This document shows, in pieces, positions 1 to 6,792 of a stretch of 26,713 nucleotides of DNA. Under the pieces are notes generated by a model, which was not told where the DNA came from, did not search any database, and saw nothing but the letters and a program-made list of their open reading frames with translations. The stretch is taken from the NCBI GenBank assembly GCA_937889645.1, contig CALBZE010000060.1, forward strand, positions 1 to 26,713, written 5' to 3'. Source of the stretch: an uncultured bacterium (GTDB lineage Bacteria; Gemmatimonadota; Gemmatimonadetes; Longimicrobiales; RSA9). The stretch's first letter is position 1. The number at the start of each line of letters is the position of its first letter. The position numbers and the translations under genes were made by a program.

Positions 1-2
1 TG

Positions 3-2396
3 CGCGACGGGCTCAAGCCCGTGCACCGGCGCATCCTCTACGCCATGCACGAGCTGGGGCTCTCCCCGAACCGGCCGTACAAGAAGAGCGCGTCGGTCGT
101 CGGTGAGGTGCTCGGGAAGTACCACCCGCACGGCGACATGGCCGTCTACGACTCGCTCGTGCGGATGGTGCAGGACTTCTCGCTCCGCTACCCGCTCATC
201 GACGGGCAGGGGAACTTCGGCTCGATCGACGGCGACAGCGCGGCCGCCTACCGCTACACCGAGGCGCGCCTCGCCCCGGCGGCCACCGAGCTGTTGGCCG
301 ACATCGAGAAGGACACGGTCGACTTCACCGAGACCTTCGACGCCCAGCGCAAGGAGCCGGTGGTCCTCCCGGCCAAGCTGCCGAACCTGCTGGTCAACGG
401 CAGCTCCGGGATCGCGGTCGGGATGGCGACGAACATCCCGCCGCACAACCTGCGCGAGGTCGCCGCGGCGCTGCGCCACCTGGTCCAGCACCCCGATTGC
501 ACCGTCGACGATCTGATCGAGCACATCCCGGGGCCCGATTTCCCGACCGGCGCGTTCATCCTCGGCGTCGACGGGATCCGCGACGCGTACCGCACCGGCC
601 GCGGCCGGATCGTCATGCGCGCCCGCGTGCAGAAGGAGGCGAAGCGAGGCGGGAAGGAGCAGCTCGTCGTCACCGAGCTGCCCTACGGCATCTCGAAGGC
701 CCGCGTCGTCGAGCAGATCGCCGACCTGGTCCGCACGCGCAAGACGGACGACATCGCGGACCTGCGCGACGAGTCCGACCGCGACGGGATTCGCATCGTC
801 ATCGAGCTGAAGCGCGGCGCGAAGCCGAAGCCCGTCCTCAACCTGCTCTACAAGCAGACGTACCTGCAGGCGACGTTCGGCGCGATCATGCTCGCGCTCG
901 ACGGCGGCGTCCCGCGCGAGCTGAACCTCAAGGAGCTGCTCGAGCGGTACCGCGACCACCGCCTGGACGTGATCCGCCGCCGCGCGACGCACGACCTCGA
1001 GAAGGCGCGCCACGAGGCGCACATCACCGAAGGGCTCCTCGTCGCCGTCGACAACATCGACGCGGTGATCGGGATCATCCGCAAGGCGAAGGACCGCGAG
1101 GACGCGGCCGCGAAGCTGCGCAAGCGCTTCGAGCTCTCCGTAGCGCAGGCCGACGCGATCCTCAACATGCGTCTCGCCCGCCTCACGGCGCTGGAGACGC
1201 GCGAGCTGCGCGAGCGGCTCAAGGAGCTGCAGAAGCAGATCGCGGAGCTCGAAAAGCTGCTGGGGAGCGAAAAGCAGCAGCTCGCGCTGCTCCTCTCCGA
1301 GCTCGACGAGCTGGTCGAGAAGTACGGCGACGCGCGGCGCACCACGATCCTCGAGGGCGGTGCCGAGGACTTCTCGATCGAGGACCTCGTCGCCCAGGAG
1401 GAGGTCGTCCTGACCGTCAGCCACGCGGGGTACGTCAAGCGGACGCCGATCTCGCTCTACCGGCGCCAGGTCTCGAGGGGTACCGCGCTCGCCGGGATGG
1501 ACCGCTACGAGGACGACTTCCTCGAGCACGTCTTCATCGCCAGCACGCACGACACGCTCCTCTACTTCACCGAAGACGGGCAGGCGTACGCGCTCCCGGT
1601 GCATCAGGTCCCCGAGGCCGGGCGCGCGAGCCGCGGTAAGCCGCTCTGGCAGCTCCTCGGGATGGAGCGCGACGACGACGTCGCCGCGATGGTCGCGGTG
1701 AGCGACTTCTCGGCCGAGCGCTCGCTCGTCTTCCTGACCTCGGGCGGCACGGTCAAGCGCACGCCGCTCGACCAGTTCGCGAACGCGCGGGCCAATGGGA
1801 TCCTCGCGATCAAGCTCGGCAAGGGCGACCGGCTCCTGGACGTCCAGCTATCGGACGGCGCCGGCGACGTCGTCCTGGTCACCAAGCAGGGGCAGGCGAT
1901 CCGCTTCCCGGAGTCCGAGGTCCCGCCCATGGGCCGCGCCGCGCAGGGCGTGAAAGGGATCAAGCTGCGCAATGGCGACGAGGTCGTCGGCATGGTCGTC
2001 GTCCGCCGCGAGGCGACGCTCTGCACCATCACCGAGCAGGGGTACGCCAAGCGCACGCCGATCGCCGAGTACCCGGTCCAGCGGCGCGGCGGGATCGGCA
2101 CCAGCACGCTCAAGGTCACGCCGCAGACCGGCGCGCTCGTCGCCGCCAAGGAACTGGTCGCCGGCGACGAGCTCATGATCCTGACCGGCACCGGCCGCGC
2201 CACGCGCGTCAAGGCGAAGGATGTCCCGCAGCAGGGCAGGGCGACGCAGGGGAAGCAGCTCATCACCCCCGTCCGCGGTGACCGGGTCATCGAGGTCGCC
2301 CGCGTGGCGCGGGACCGCAGCGACGCGCGTTCGAACGGGAAGGGCGCCGAAGCGGAAGAGAACCAGCTAGAGCCGATCGCGAGCGCCGGCGAATGA
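3..2396 (+). CDS. gyrA: DNA gyrase subunit A, 5'-truncated by the window edge
   Basis: This is the breakage-reunion subunit of a type IIA topoisomerase; with GyrB it cuts and passes double-stranded DNA. The frame is open from base 3 (RDGLKPVHRRILYAM), so about 40 N-terminal residues lie outside the window. The catalytic tyrosine is in RYTEAR (codon 255-257). The quinolone pocket reads HPHGDMAVYD (codons 123-152), with Met where E. coli has Ser83 and Asp kept at position 87. A coiled coil follows (about 1190-1330), then repeated GYxKRTP-type beta-pinwheel blades. The GyrA box is degenerate at the usual first blade (QVSRGTA, 1467-1487), but QRRGGIG occurs in a later blade (2079-2099). The tail is acidic (EAEEN...). 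Family assignment is certain. Gyrase rather than topoisomerase IV is likely because of the QRRGGxG motif, but not proven. The stop is TGA. Confidence 0.93.
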   Translation, partial: RDGLKPVHRRILYAMHELGLSPNRPYKKSASVVGEVLGKYHPHGDMAVYDSLVRMVQDFSLRYPLIDGQGNFGSIDGDSAAAYRYTEARLAPAATELLADIEKDTVDFTETFDAQRKEPVVLPAKLPNLLVNGSSGIAVGMATNIPPHNLREVAAALRHLVQHPDCTVDDLIEHIPGPDFPTGAFILGVDGIRDAYRTGRGRIVMRARVQKEAKRGGKEQLVVTELPYGISKARVVEQIADLVRTRKTDDIADLRDESDRDGIRIVIELKRGAKPKPVLNLLYKQTYLQATFGAIMLALDGGVPRELNLKELLERYRDHRLDVIRRRATHDLEKARHEAHITEGLLVAVDNIDAVIGIIRKAKDREDAAAKLRKRFELSVAQADAILNMRLARLTALETRELRERLKELQKQIAELEKLLGSEKQQLALLLSELDELVEKYGDARRTTILEGGAEDFSIEDLVAQEEVVLTVSHAGYVKRTPISLYRRQVSRGTALAGMDRYEDDFLEHVFIASTHDTLLYFTEDGQAYALPVHQVPEAGRASRGKPLWQLLGMERDDDVAAMVAVSDFSAERSLVFLTSGGTVKRTPLDQFANARANGILAIKLGKGDRLLDVQLSDGAGDVVLVTKQGQAIRFPESEVPPMGRAAQGVKGIKLRNGDEVVGMVVVRREATLCTITEQGYAKRTPIAEYPVQRRGGIGTSTLKVTPQTGALVAAKELVAGDELMILTGTGRATRVKAKDVPQQGRATQGKQLITPVRGDRVIEVARVARDRSDARSNGKGAEAEENQLEPIASAGE

Positions 2397-2416
2397 ACCG
2401 CGGCGAGTGAACCCCA

Positions 2417-4426
2417 ATGGCTTCGCTCCGATCCAACCTCCTGCGCCTCGCCCGTGACGCCCGCGCGGCGTTCCGCGCCGCGCCGGTCGAAGCGACGCTC
2501 GCGCTCCTGGCCGCCGCGACGGTCTCCGTCGGCGTCGCTCGGGACGCCTGGACCGAAACCTCCGGCCGCCTACTCGCCACCTGCGGCCTAGCCGTCCCGG
2601 CGGCGTTCGCCTTCACCCTCCTGCACGCGCTGGGGGTGCTGCGCGCCGGCGCGCGCTGGGCGCTCTCCCTCGCGGCGGTCGCCCTGGCGGGCGCGTTCGC
2701 ATTCGGCGCCTTCGACCCCGAGCACACCGCCTCTGGCTGGCGGCTCGGCCTGCTCCTCGTCGCGTCCGCGCTCCTGCCGTTCGCCGCGACCCCGCTCGGG
2801 TCGGACCGCGACCGGAGCTGGTGGATCCACGCGCGGCTGCTGCTCCGGGCCGCGGCCGCCACCGCCTACGGCGCCGCGCTCTTCGCCGGCGTCGCGTTCG
2901 CCATCTTCGCCATCGGGCGGCTCTTCGAGCTGGACATCGACAACGACGTGTACGCACACCTGGCGGGGTGGACCTTCTTCGCCCTGGTCCCGTGGATCGT
3001 GGTCGGCGGCACGGAGGCATTGATCGGGCCGACCGCGCCCCGCGCCGACGGCGTCCGCCGCTTCGCCCGCCTGGCCGCCACGTTCCTCGCCGCGCCCCTC
3101 GTGGTCGGGTACACGGCGATCCTGTACGCCTACGCCGTCCGCGTCGGCGTCACGGGCGAGGTGCCGAAGAACCTGCTCTCGCCGCTGGTCGCCGGCGCCG
3201 CCGCGCTCTGGCTCCTGCTCGCGTTCCTCGTCGAGCCGATCCGGCCCGCCTTCGCCCGCCTGATCCGCTGGCTGCCGCCCGCGCTCCTCCCCATGCTCGG
3301 CCTGGGGATCTGGGCCGTGGCCGTGCGGATCGATCAGTACGGGTGGACCGAGTTCCGCTTCGCGCGGGTGGCCGCGTTCGCCACGCTTGCCGTTCTCGCG
3401 GCCGCCGGGACGACGCGGCTGTCGGGCCGTTGGGGGATCGACGCCACGGACGGTGCCGGCGACGCGGGCAACGCCGGGGACGGAGCCGGCGACCGCACGG
3501 GCGATGCCACCACGCCGCCCGGCGGCGCGCCGGTCCCCTGGACCGCCGTGCCCGTCGTCCTCGCCCTGGCCGCATTCCTCTCCGCCGTCGGCCCGTGGAG
3601 CGCCGCCGCCGTCGCCCGGCACAGCCAGCAGGCGCGCCTGGCCGACGCCGTCGAGCGCGCCCGGGAGGCCGCCGGCGTGCCGGCCGGCACCGTGCCGGGT
3701 CCCGCGACGCCGCGCCCCGTGCCCGCCGAGCTCTACGAGACGATCAACGAGACCGCCGCGTTCCTGGCCGCCCACTTCGGCCCGGACGCGGTGCGGGAGA
3801 TCGTGGGGTACGCTCCGGCCGACGACTATCTCGCCCGGTTCACCGTCGCCGACTCCCTCGGCTTCTCGCGAGGGCCCGCGGCGAGGCCGGACGGCGCCGC
3901 GTTCCTCGTCTTGGCCATGCGATCCGACACCGTCGCCGTGCATGGGATCGTGGGAGGTTCGCTCTACCCGGTGGAAGTGTCGTTGGAGGGTCCGATGGGA
4001 CGGCCGCGCCCGGGGCCGCAGCGGCCGACGTGCCCCGGCATGATCGCGGTGGTCGACCCGGAGGACGATACCAACCTCGAGCCGGTGACGCGTGAGCGCG
4101 CCGGAGTCGCCGTCACCCTCGAGCCGCGCACGGCGCGTATCGTCGTCCACGCGCCGCCCGACGGACGCCGGCTCACGGCCGACCTGCGCCCGCTCGCCGA
4201 TTCCGTCGCCGCCCGCATCGCGAAGGACTGCTCCGCGCCGCCGTCGCTCCCGCCCGCGGAGGCGCTCGTCACCCTGCGCGACCACGCCGGCAACCCACGC
4301 GGCCAACTCCTCGTGAACGCTGTCACGCTCGTAGTCCCGGCAGACGCGGCTCCGGCCGGGGCAACCAACCCCGGGCCGATCGTCCAACAGGTGCGCGGTC
4401 AGATCATCCTGCCAACGACTCGATGA
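2417..4426 (+). CDS. DUF4153-domain multispanning membrane protein with C-terminal soluble domain
   Basis: This 669-residue protein has many hydrophobic segments over roughly residues 25-340. They carry typical DUF4153 signatures, such as the RLFELDI...Y segment and RIDQYGWTEFR near residues 305-320. A Gly/Asp/Ala-rich linker follows (residues about 340-378, bases 3436-3550), then one more hydrophobic segment (about 377-400) and a soluble region of about 260 residues to the end. The family is widespread in Bacteroidota and Gemmatimonadota and has no assigned reaction. It starts 20 bp after the gyrA stop with only a weak ribosome-binding site, so it may be co-transcribed with gyrA. Its last 23 bases overlap the 3' end of the convergent hydrolase gene. 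The family call is good; the function is unknown. Confidence 0.85.
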   Translation: MASLRSNLLRLARDARAAFRAAPVEATLALLAAATVSVGVARDAWTETSGRLLATCGLAVPAAFAFTLLHALGVLRAGARWALSLAAVALAGAFAFGAFDPEHTASGWRLGLLLVASALLPFAATPLGSDRDRSWWIHARLLLRAAAATAYGAALFAGVAFAIFAIGRLFELDIDNDVYAHLAGWTFFALVPWIVVGGTEALIGPTAPRADGVRRFARLAATFLAAPLVVGYTAILYAYAVRVGVTGEVPKNLLSPLVAGAAALWLLLAFLVEPIRPAFARLIRWLPPALLPMLGLGIWAVAVRIDQYGWTEFRFARVAAFATLAVLAAAGTTRLSGRWGIDATDGAGDAGNAGDGAGDRTGDATTPPGGAPVPWTAVPVVLALAAFLSAVGPWSAAAVARHSQQARLADAVERAREAAGVPAGTVPGPATPRPVPAELYETINETAAFLAAHFGPDAVREIVGYAPADDYLARFTVADSLGFSRGPAARPDGAAFLVLAMRSDTVAVHGIVGGSLYPVEVSLEGPMGRPRPGPQRPTCPGMIAVVDPEDDTNLEPVTRERAGVAVTLEPRTARIVVHAPPDGRRLTADLRPLADSVAARIAKDCSAPPSLPPAEALVTLRDHAGNPRGQLLVNAVTLVVPADAAPAGATNPGPIVQQVRGQIILPTTR

Positions 4427-5204
4427 ACCGACCGAGTTCGGCGTCGAACGCCTCCGGCGTCTCGACCATCGGGAGGTGACCCGCGCCATCGACGACGCGC
4501 AGCCGCGCGCCCGGGATCCGGCCGGCCATCGCGCGCGCCTCGTCGACCGGGACAGTCGCGTCCTCGGCACCGTGCAGGACAAGCGTCGGGACGGTGATCG
4601 TCGGGAGCAGCCCGGTCGAGTCCGGCCGACCCGCGAGCCCCTCGAGCGCGCGCACGATCGTCTCCGCCTCGATCGACTCGGCGATCGCCCGCAGCCGCCC
4701 CTCCACCTCCGGACGCGCCCGCCGCGTCGTCGCCGAGATCAGGTTCGGGAGCATCGCATCGACCGCGGCCTTCGAGCCCTCGCGCCTCACGCGGATCGCG
4801 AGCTGCGCCCGCGCCCGTCGCGCCGCCTCCGTGTCCGCCGTCGCCCGCGTGTCGCACAGCACCAGCGCTCGTACCCGCGCGGGGTGACGGCGCCACAGCG
4901 CGAAGGCGACGTACCCGCCCATCGACACGCCGCACACGGTCGCCGCCTCGATCCCCAGATGATCGAGCAGCGCCGCCGCGTCGTCGGCGTGCTGCTCCAT
5001 CGTGAGCGGGCCGTCGCCCGGGTCCGCCTCCGAGCCGCCGAAGCCGCGCATGTCCGGCGCGATCAGCCGCATCCGCCCGGACAGCCGCTCCAGCTGCCCG
5101 TCCCAGATGCCGCCGTGGAACGGGAACGGGTGCAGCAGCAGCACCGGCTCGCCCTGCCCCCGATCCCGCCAGCTCAGGCGCACGCCGTTGATCCGGGCCT
5201 CCAT
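4404..5204 (-). CDS. Alpha/beta-fold hydrolase
   Basis: This 266-residue protein has the complete triad of an alpha/beta hydrolase: nucleophile Ser94 in GVSMGG, Asp215 in HGAEDATVP and His243 in GAGHLPM. HPFPFHGGIW (residues 25-34) supplies the oxyanion-hole region and PDMRGFGGS (50-58) is the usual following strand-turn. The size and cap region fit the small esterase / 3-oxoadipate enol-lactonase-like group, but the substrate cannot be read from the sequence. The frame is open upstream, but those codons overlap the DUF59 gene. The ATG at 5204, 20 bp after the DUF59 stop, matches the start of the fold and is the chosen start. Its Shine-Dalgarno is weak, so translation may depend on coupling. 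No signal peptide, so probably cytoplasmic. Confidence 0.9.
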   Translation of the reverse strand: MEARINGVRLSWRDRGQGEPVLLLHPFPFHGGIWDGQLERLSGRMRLIAPDMRGFGGSEADPGDGPLTMEQHADDAAALLDHLGIEAATVCGVSMGGYVAFALWRRHPARVRALVLCDTRATADTEAARRARAQLAIRVRREGSKAAVDAMLPNLISATTRRARPEVEGRLRAIAESIEAETIVRALEGLAGRPDSTGLLPTITVPTLVLHGAEDATVPVDEARAMAGRIPGARLRVVDGAGHLPMVETPEAFDAELGRFIESLAG

Positions 5205-5224
5205 CTCGCCGGTCCGCTCGGCGG

Positions 5225-5521
5225 TCAGAGCCCCAGCGACGCCCGGATGATCGGATCGATCCGCTCCGGCGTCCACAGCGGCTCGAACGTCAGCTCGACG
5301 TCGGCGCTCTCGACGCCCTCGACGGCGAGCACCGCCGCGCGCGCCTCCTCCACGATCTGCGGCGCGACCGGGCACATCGGCGAGGTCAGCGACATCGTCA
5401 CGTGGACGTGCGAGTCCTGGATGTCGATGTCGTAGATCAGCCCCAGGACGACCAGGTCCAGGTTGATCTCCGGGTCCTTCACCTTCCGGAGCGCCTTCTT
5501 CACATCACGTTCGGTCACCAT
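5225..5521 (-). CDS. DUF59 / MIP18-family Fe-S cluster assembly protein
   Basis: This 98-residue protein covers the whole MIP18 (DUF59) fold, seen in SufT, PaaD and the N-terminus of some Mrp/ApbC proteins, which act in iron-sulfur cluster maturation. Visible signatures are KDPEI (residues 15-19), GLIYDI (27-32), the conserved Cys50 in TSPMCPVA, and LTFEPLWTPERI near the C-terminus. A strong Shine-Dalgarno (GGAAGGAGG, 5526-5534) precedes the ATG at 5521. The next gene, the hydrolase, starts 20 bp downstream, so the two probably form one transcript. Neither suf nor paa genes are adjacent, so I infer a general maturation role rather than phenylacetate degradation. Confidence 0.9.
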   Translation of the reverse strand: MVTERDVKKALRKVKDPEINLDLVVLGLIYDIDIQDSHVHVTMSLTSPMCPVAPQIVEEARAAVLAVEGVESADVELTFEPLWTPERIDPIIRASLGL

Positions 5522-5850
5522 CCTCGCCTCCTTCCACGCGCCCGCCCGGTCCCCGGGCCGGACGCGATCGGTTCCTTTCGCACCATCCGCGCGACGCGCC
5601 CGCGGACGCGCCGCCGCTCTGTCGGCACACGAGCCCTCGACTCGCCGCCGCTCCCCAACCGACGCGCCACTCGGACGCGCCGCGCCTCATCCTACCCCCC
5701 AACCGCCCCAACTTGCCAGCCCCGCCGACGGCGCGGCAACGCAGCACGACACTTGCACCCGCCCCGACGTTCGCACCATACTTGACCTCGCTGGCCGAGT
5801 CCACCCTTGTCCGCCGCGAAGTTACGGGGCCGACCAGCGCCTCGACGCCG
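5522..5850. other. Intergenic region between divergent genes, without a convincing gene
   Basis: These 329 bases separate the DUF59 gene (leftward) from the MBL-fold gene (rightward). Open frames cross it, but third-position G/C preference drops compared with the neighbours and no family resemblance is visible. It holds the strong ribosome-binding site of the DUF59 gene at its left end and a candidate rightward promoter (5753-5782). The C-rich stretch around 5693-5720 contains no clear regulatory motif. Confidence 0.6.
5753..5782 (+). promoter_or_regulatory. Candidate sigma70-type promoter for the MBL / HD-GYP pair
   Basis: TTGCAC (5753-5758) and CATACT (5777-5782) are separated by 18 bases, an acceptable -35/-10 arrangement about 70 bp before the chosen start of the MBL gene. 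Each hexamer is imperfect, and housekeeping promoters of this lineage are not well defined, so this is tentative. Confidence 0.35.
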
Positions 5851-6792
5851 ATGTCGCCCGAGATCCAACAACGACTGCCACACAGCGCAGCCGCAGATCG
5901 GCGCGACGCCACCGCCGGCTCGAGGCCGCTGATCCGGTGCACCTGCTGGGGCACGCGCGGCTCCATCCCGAGCCCCGGCCCCGCGACCACCGGCTTCGGC
6001 GGCAACACGCCCTGCATCGAGGTGCGCACCGCCGCCGGCGATTGCCTGATCTTCGACGCGGGCACCGGGATCCGCGAGCTCGGCCGTCGCCTCGCCGCGG
6101 CCGGCAGACCCGTCCGCGCCGACATCTTCCTGTCCCACTTCCACTGGGACCACATCCAGGGGCTCCCGTTCTTCGCGCCCCTCTACGACGCCAACACCAG
6201 CATCCGCATCCACGGCGCCCGGCAGGACGGGATCGACATCGAGCCGATCGTCAGGGGGCTCATGACGCCTACCTACTTCCCGGTCCCCTACGAGGCGATC
6301 TCGGCCGCCATCGAGTTCGCGCACATCGACGGCACTGCGTGGGCTGGGCCCGGCGTCCGGGTGTCCTCGATCCGCGTCCGCCACCCGGGTCACACCCTCG
6401 GCTTCCGCGTCGACGCCGGCGACGTCTCGCTTGCCTACGTCCCCGACAACGAGCTCGTCGGCGCGACCTACCCGGTCGACCCGGGTGCGTACGAGCGGCT
6501 CGTCGAGTTCCTCGGCGACGTCGACCTCCTCTTCCACGACGCCATGTTCACCGACGCCGAGTATCCGCGACGCGTCGGCTGGGGGCATAGCACCTTCCGC
6601 CAGGCCGTCGAACTCGCCGAAGCCGCCGGCGTCAGGCGCCTCGCCTTCTTCCACCACGCGCCCGATCGCTCCGACGACGAGCTCGACCGCATCCTCGACG
6701 AGCTCCGGGACGACGCCGCCCGCCGCCGCTCGCCACTCGAGCTCGCCGTCGCATGCGAGGGCGAGGAGATCGCGATCGGAGGGGAACCGTGA
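5851..6792 (+). CDS. MBL-fold metallo-hydrolase (PhnP / RNase Z-like)
   Basis: From the ATG at 5851 this is a 313-residue metallo-beta-lactamase-fold enzyme. The core begins with WGTRGSIPSPGP and GGNTPCIEV. The metal-binding motif HFHWDH places ligands at His96, His98, Asp100 and His101. Further ligands are likely in HPGHTLGF, FHDAMF and the late FFHHAP. The pattern matches the COG1235-type group that includes PhnP and cyclic-nucleotide phosphodiesterase-like hydrolases; the substrate is not evident. The start is uncertain. The frame runs back to a TTG at 5713, but codon use upstream looks non-coding, and related proteins often begin close to WGTRGS (about 5937). The stop overlaps the GTG start of the HD-GYP gene, so a shared signalling role is plausible. 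Confidence 0.85.
   Translation: MSPEIQQRLPHSAAADRRDATAGSRPLIRCTCWGTRGSIPSPGPATTGFGGNTPCIEVRTAAGDCLIFDAGTGIRELGRRLAAAGRPVRADIFLSHFHWDHIQGLPFFAPLYDANTSIRIHGARQDGIDIEPIVRGLMTPTYFPVPYEAISAAIEFAHIDGTAWAGPGVRVSSIRVRHPGHTLGFRVDAGDVSLAYVPDNELVGATYPVDPGAYERLVEFLGDVDLLFHDAMFTDAEYPRRVGWGHSTFRQAVELAEAAGVRRLAFFHHAPDRSDDELDRILDELRDDAARRRSPLELAVACEGEEIAIGGEP
6778..6784 (+). promoter_or_regulatory. Ribosome-binding site fixing the HD-GYP start
   Basis: GGAGGGG lies inside the last codons of the MBL gene. It is spaced well for the GTG at 6789 and less well for the ATG at 6798, so it favours the GTG start that overlaps the upstream stop as GTGA. Confidence 0.6.

Noticed and set aside
2588..4582. Long minus-strand frame opposite the DUF4153 gene
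   Set aside because: Low-complexity Arg/Gly/Glu-rich translation. The plus strand shows clear transmembrane segments and DUF4153 signatures.
5713..5850. N-terminal extension of the MBL hydrolase from a TTG codon
   Set aside because: Codon third positions lose their G/C preference, there is no ribosome-binding site, and a promoter candidate lies within the stretch.
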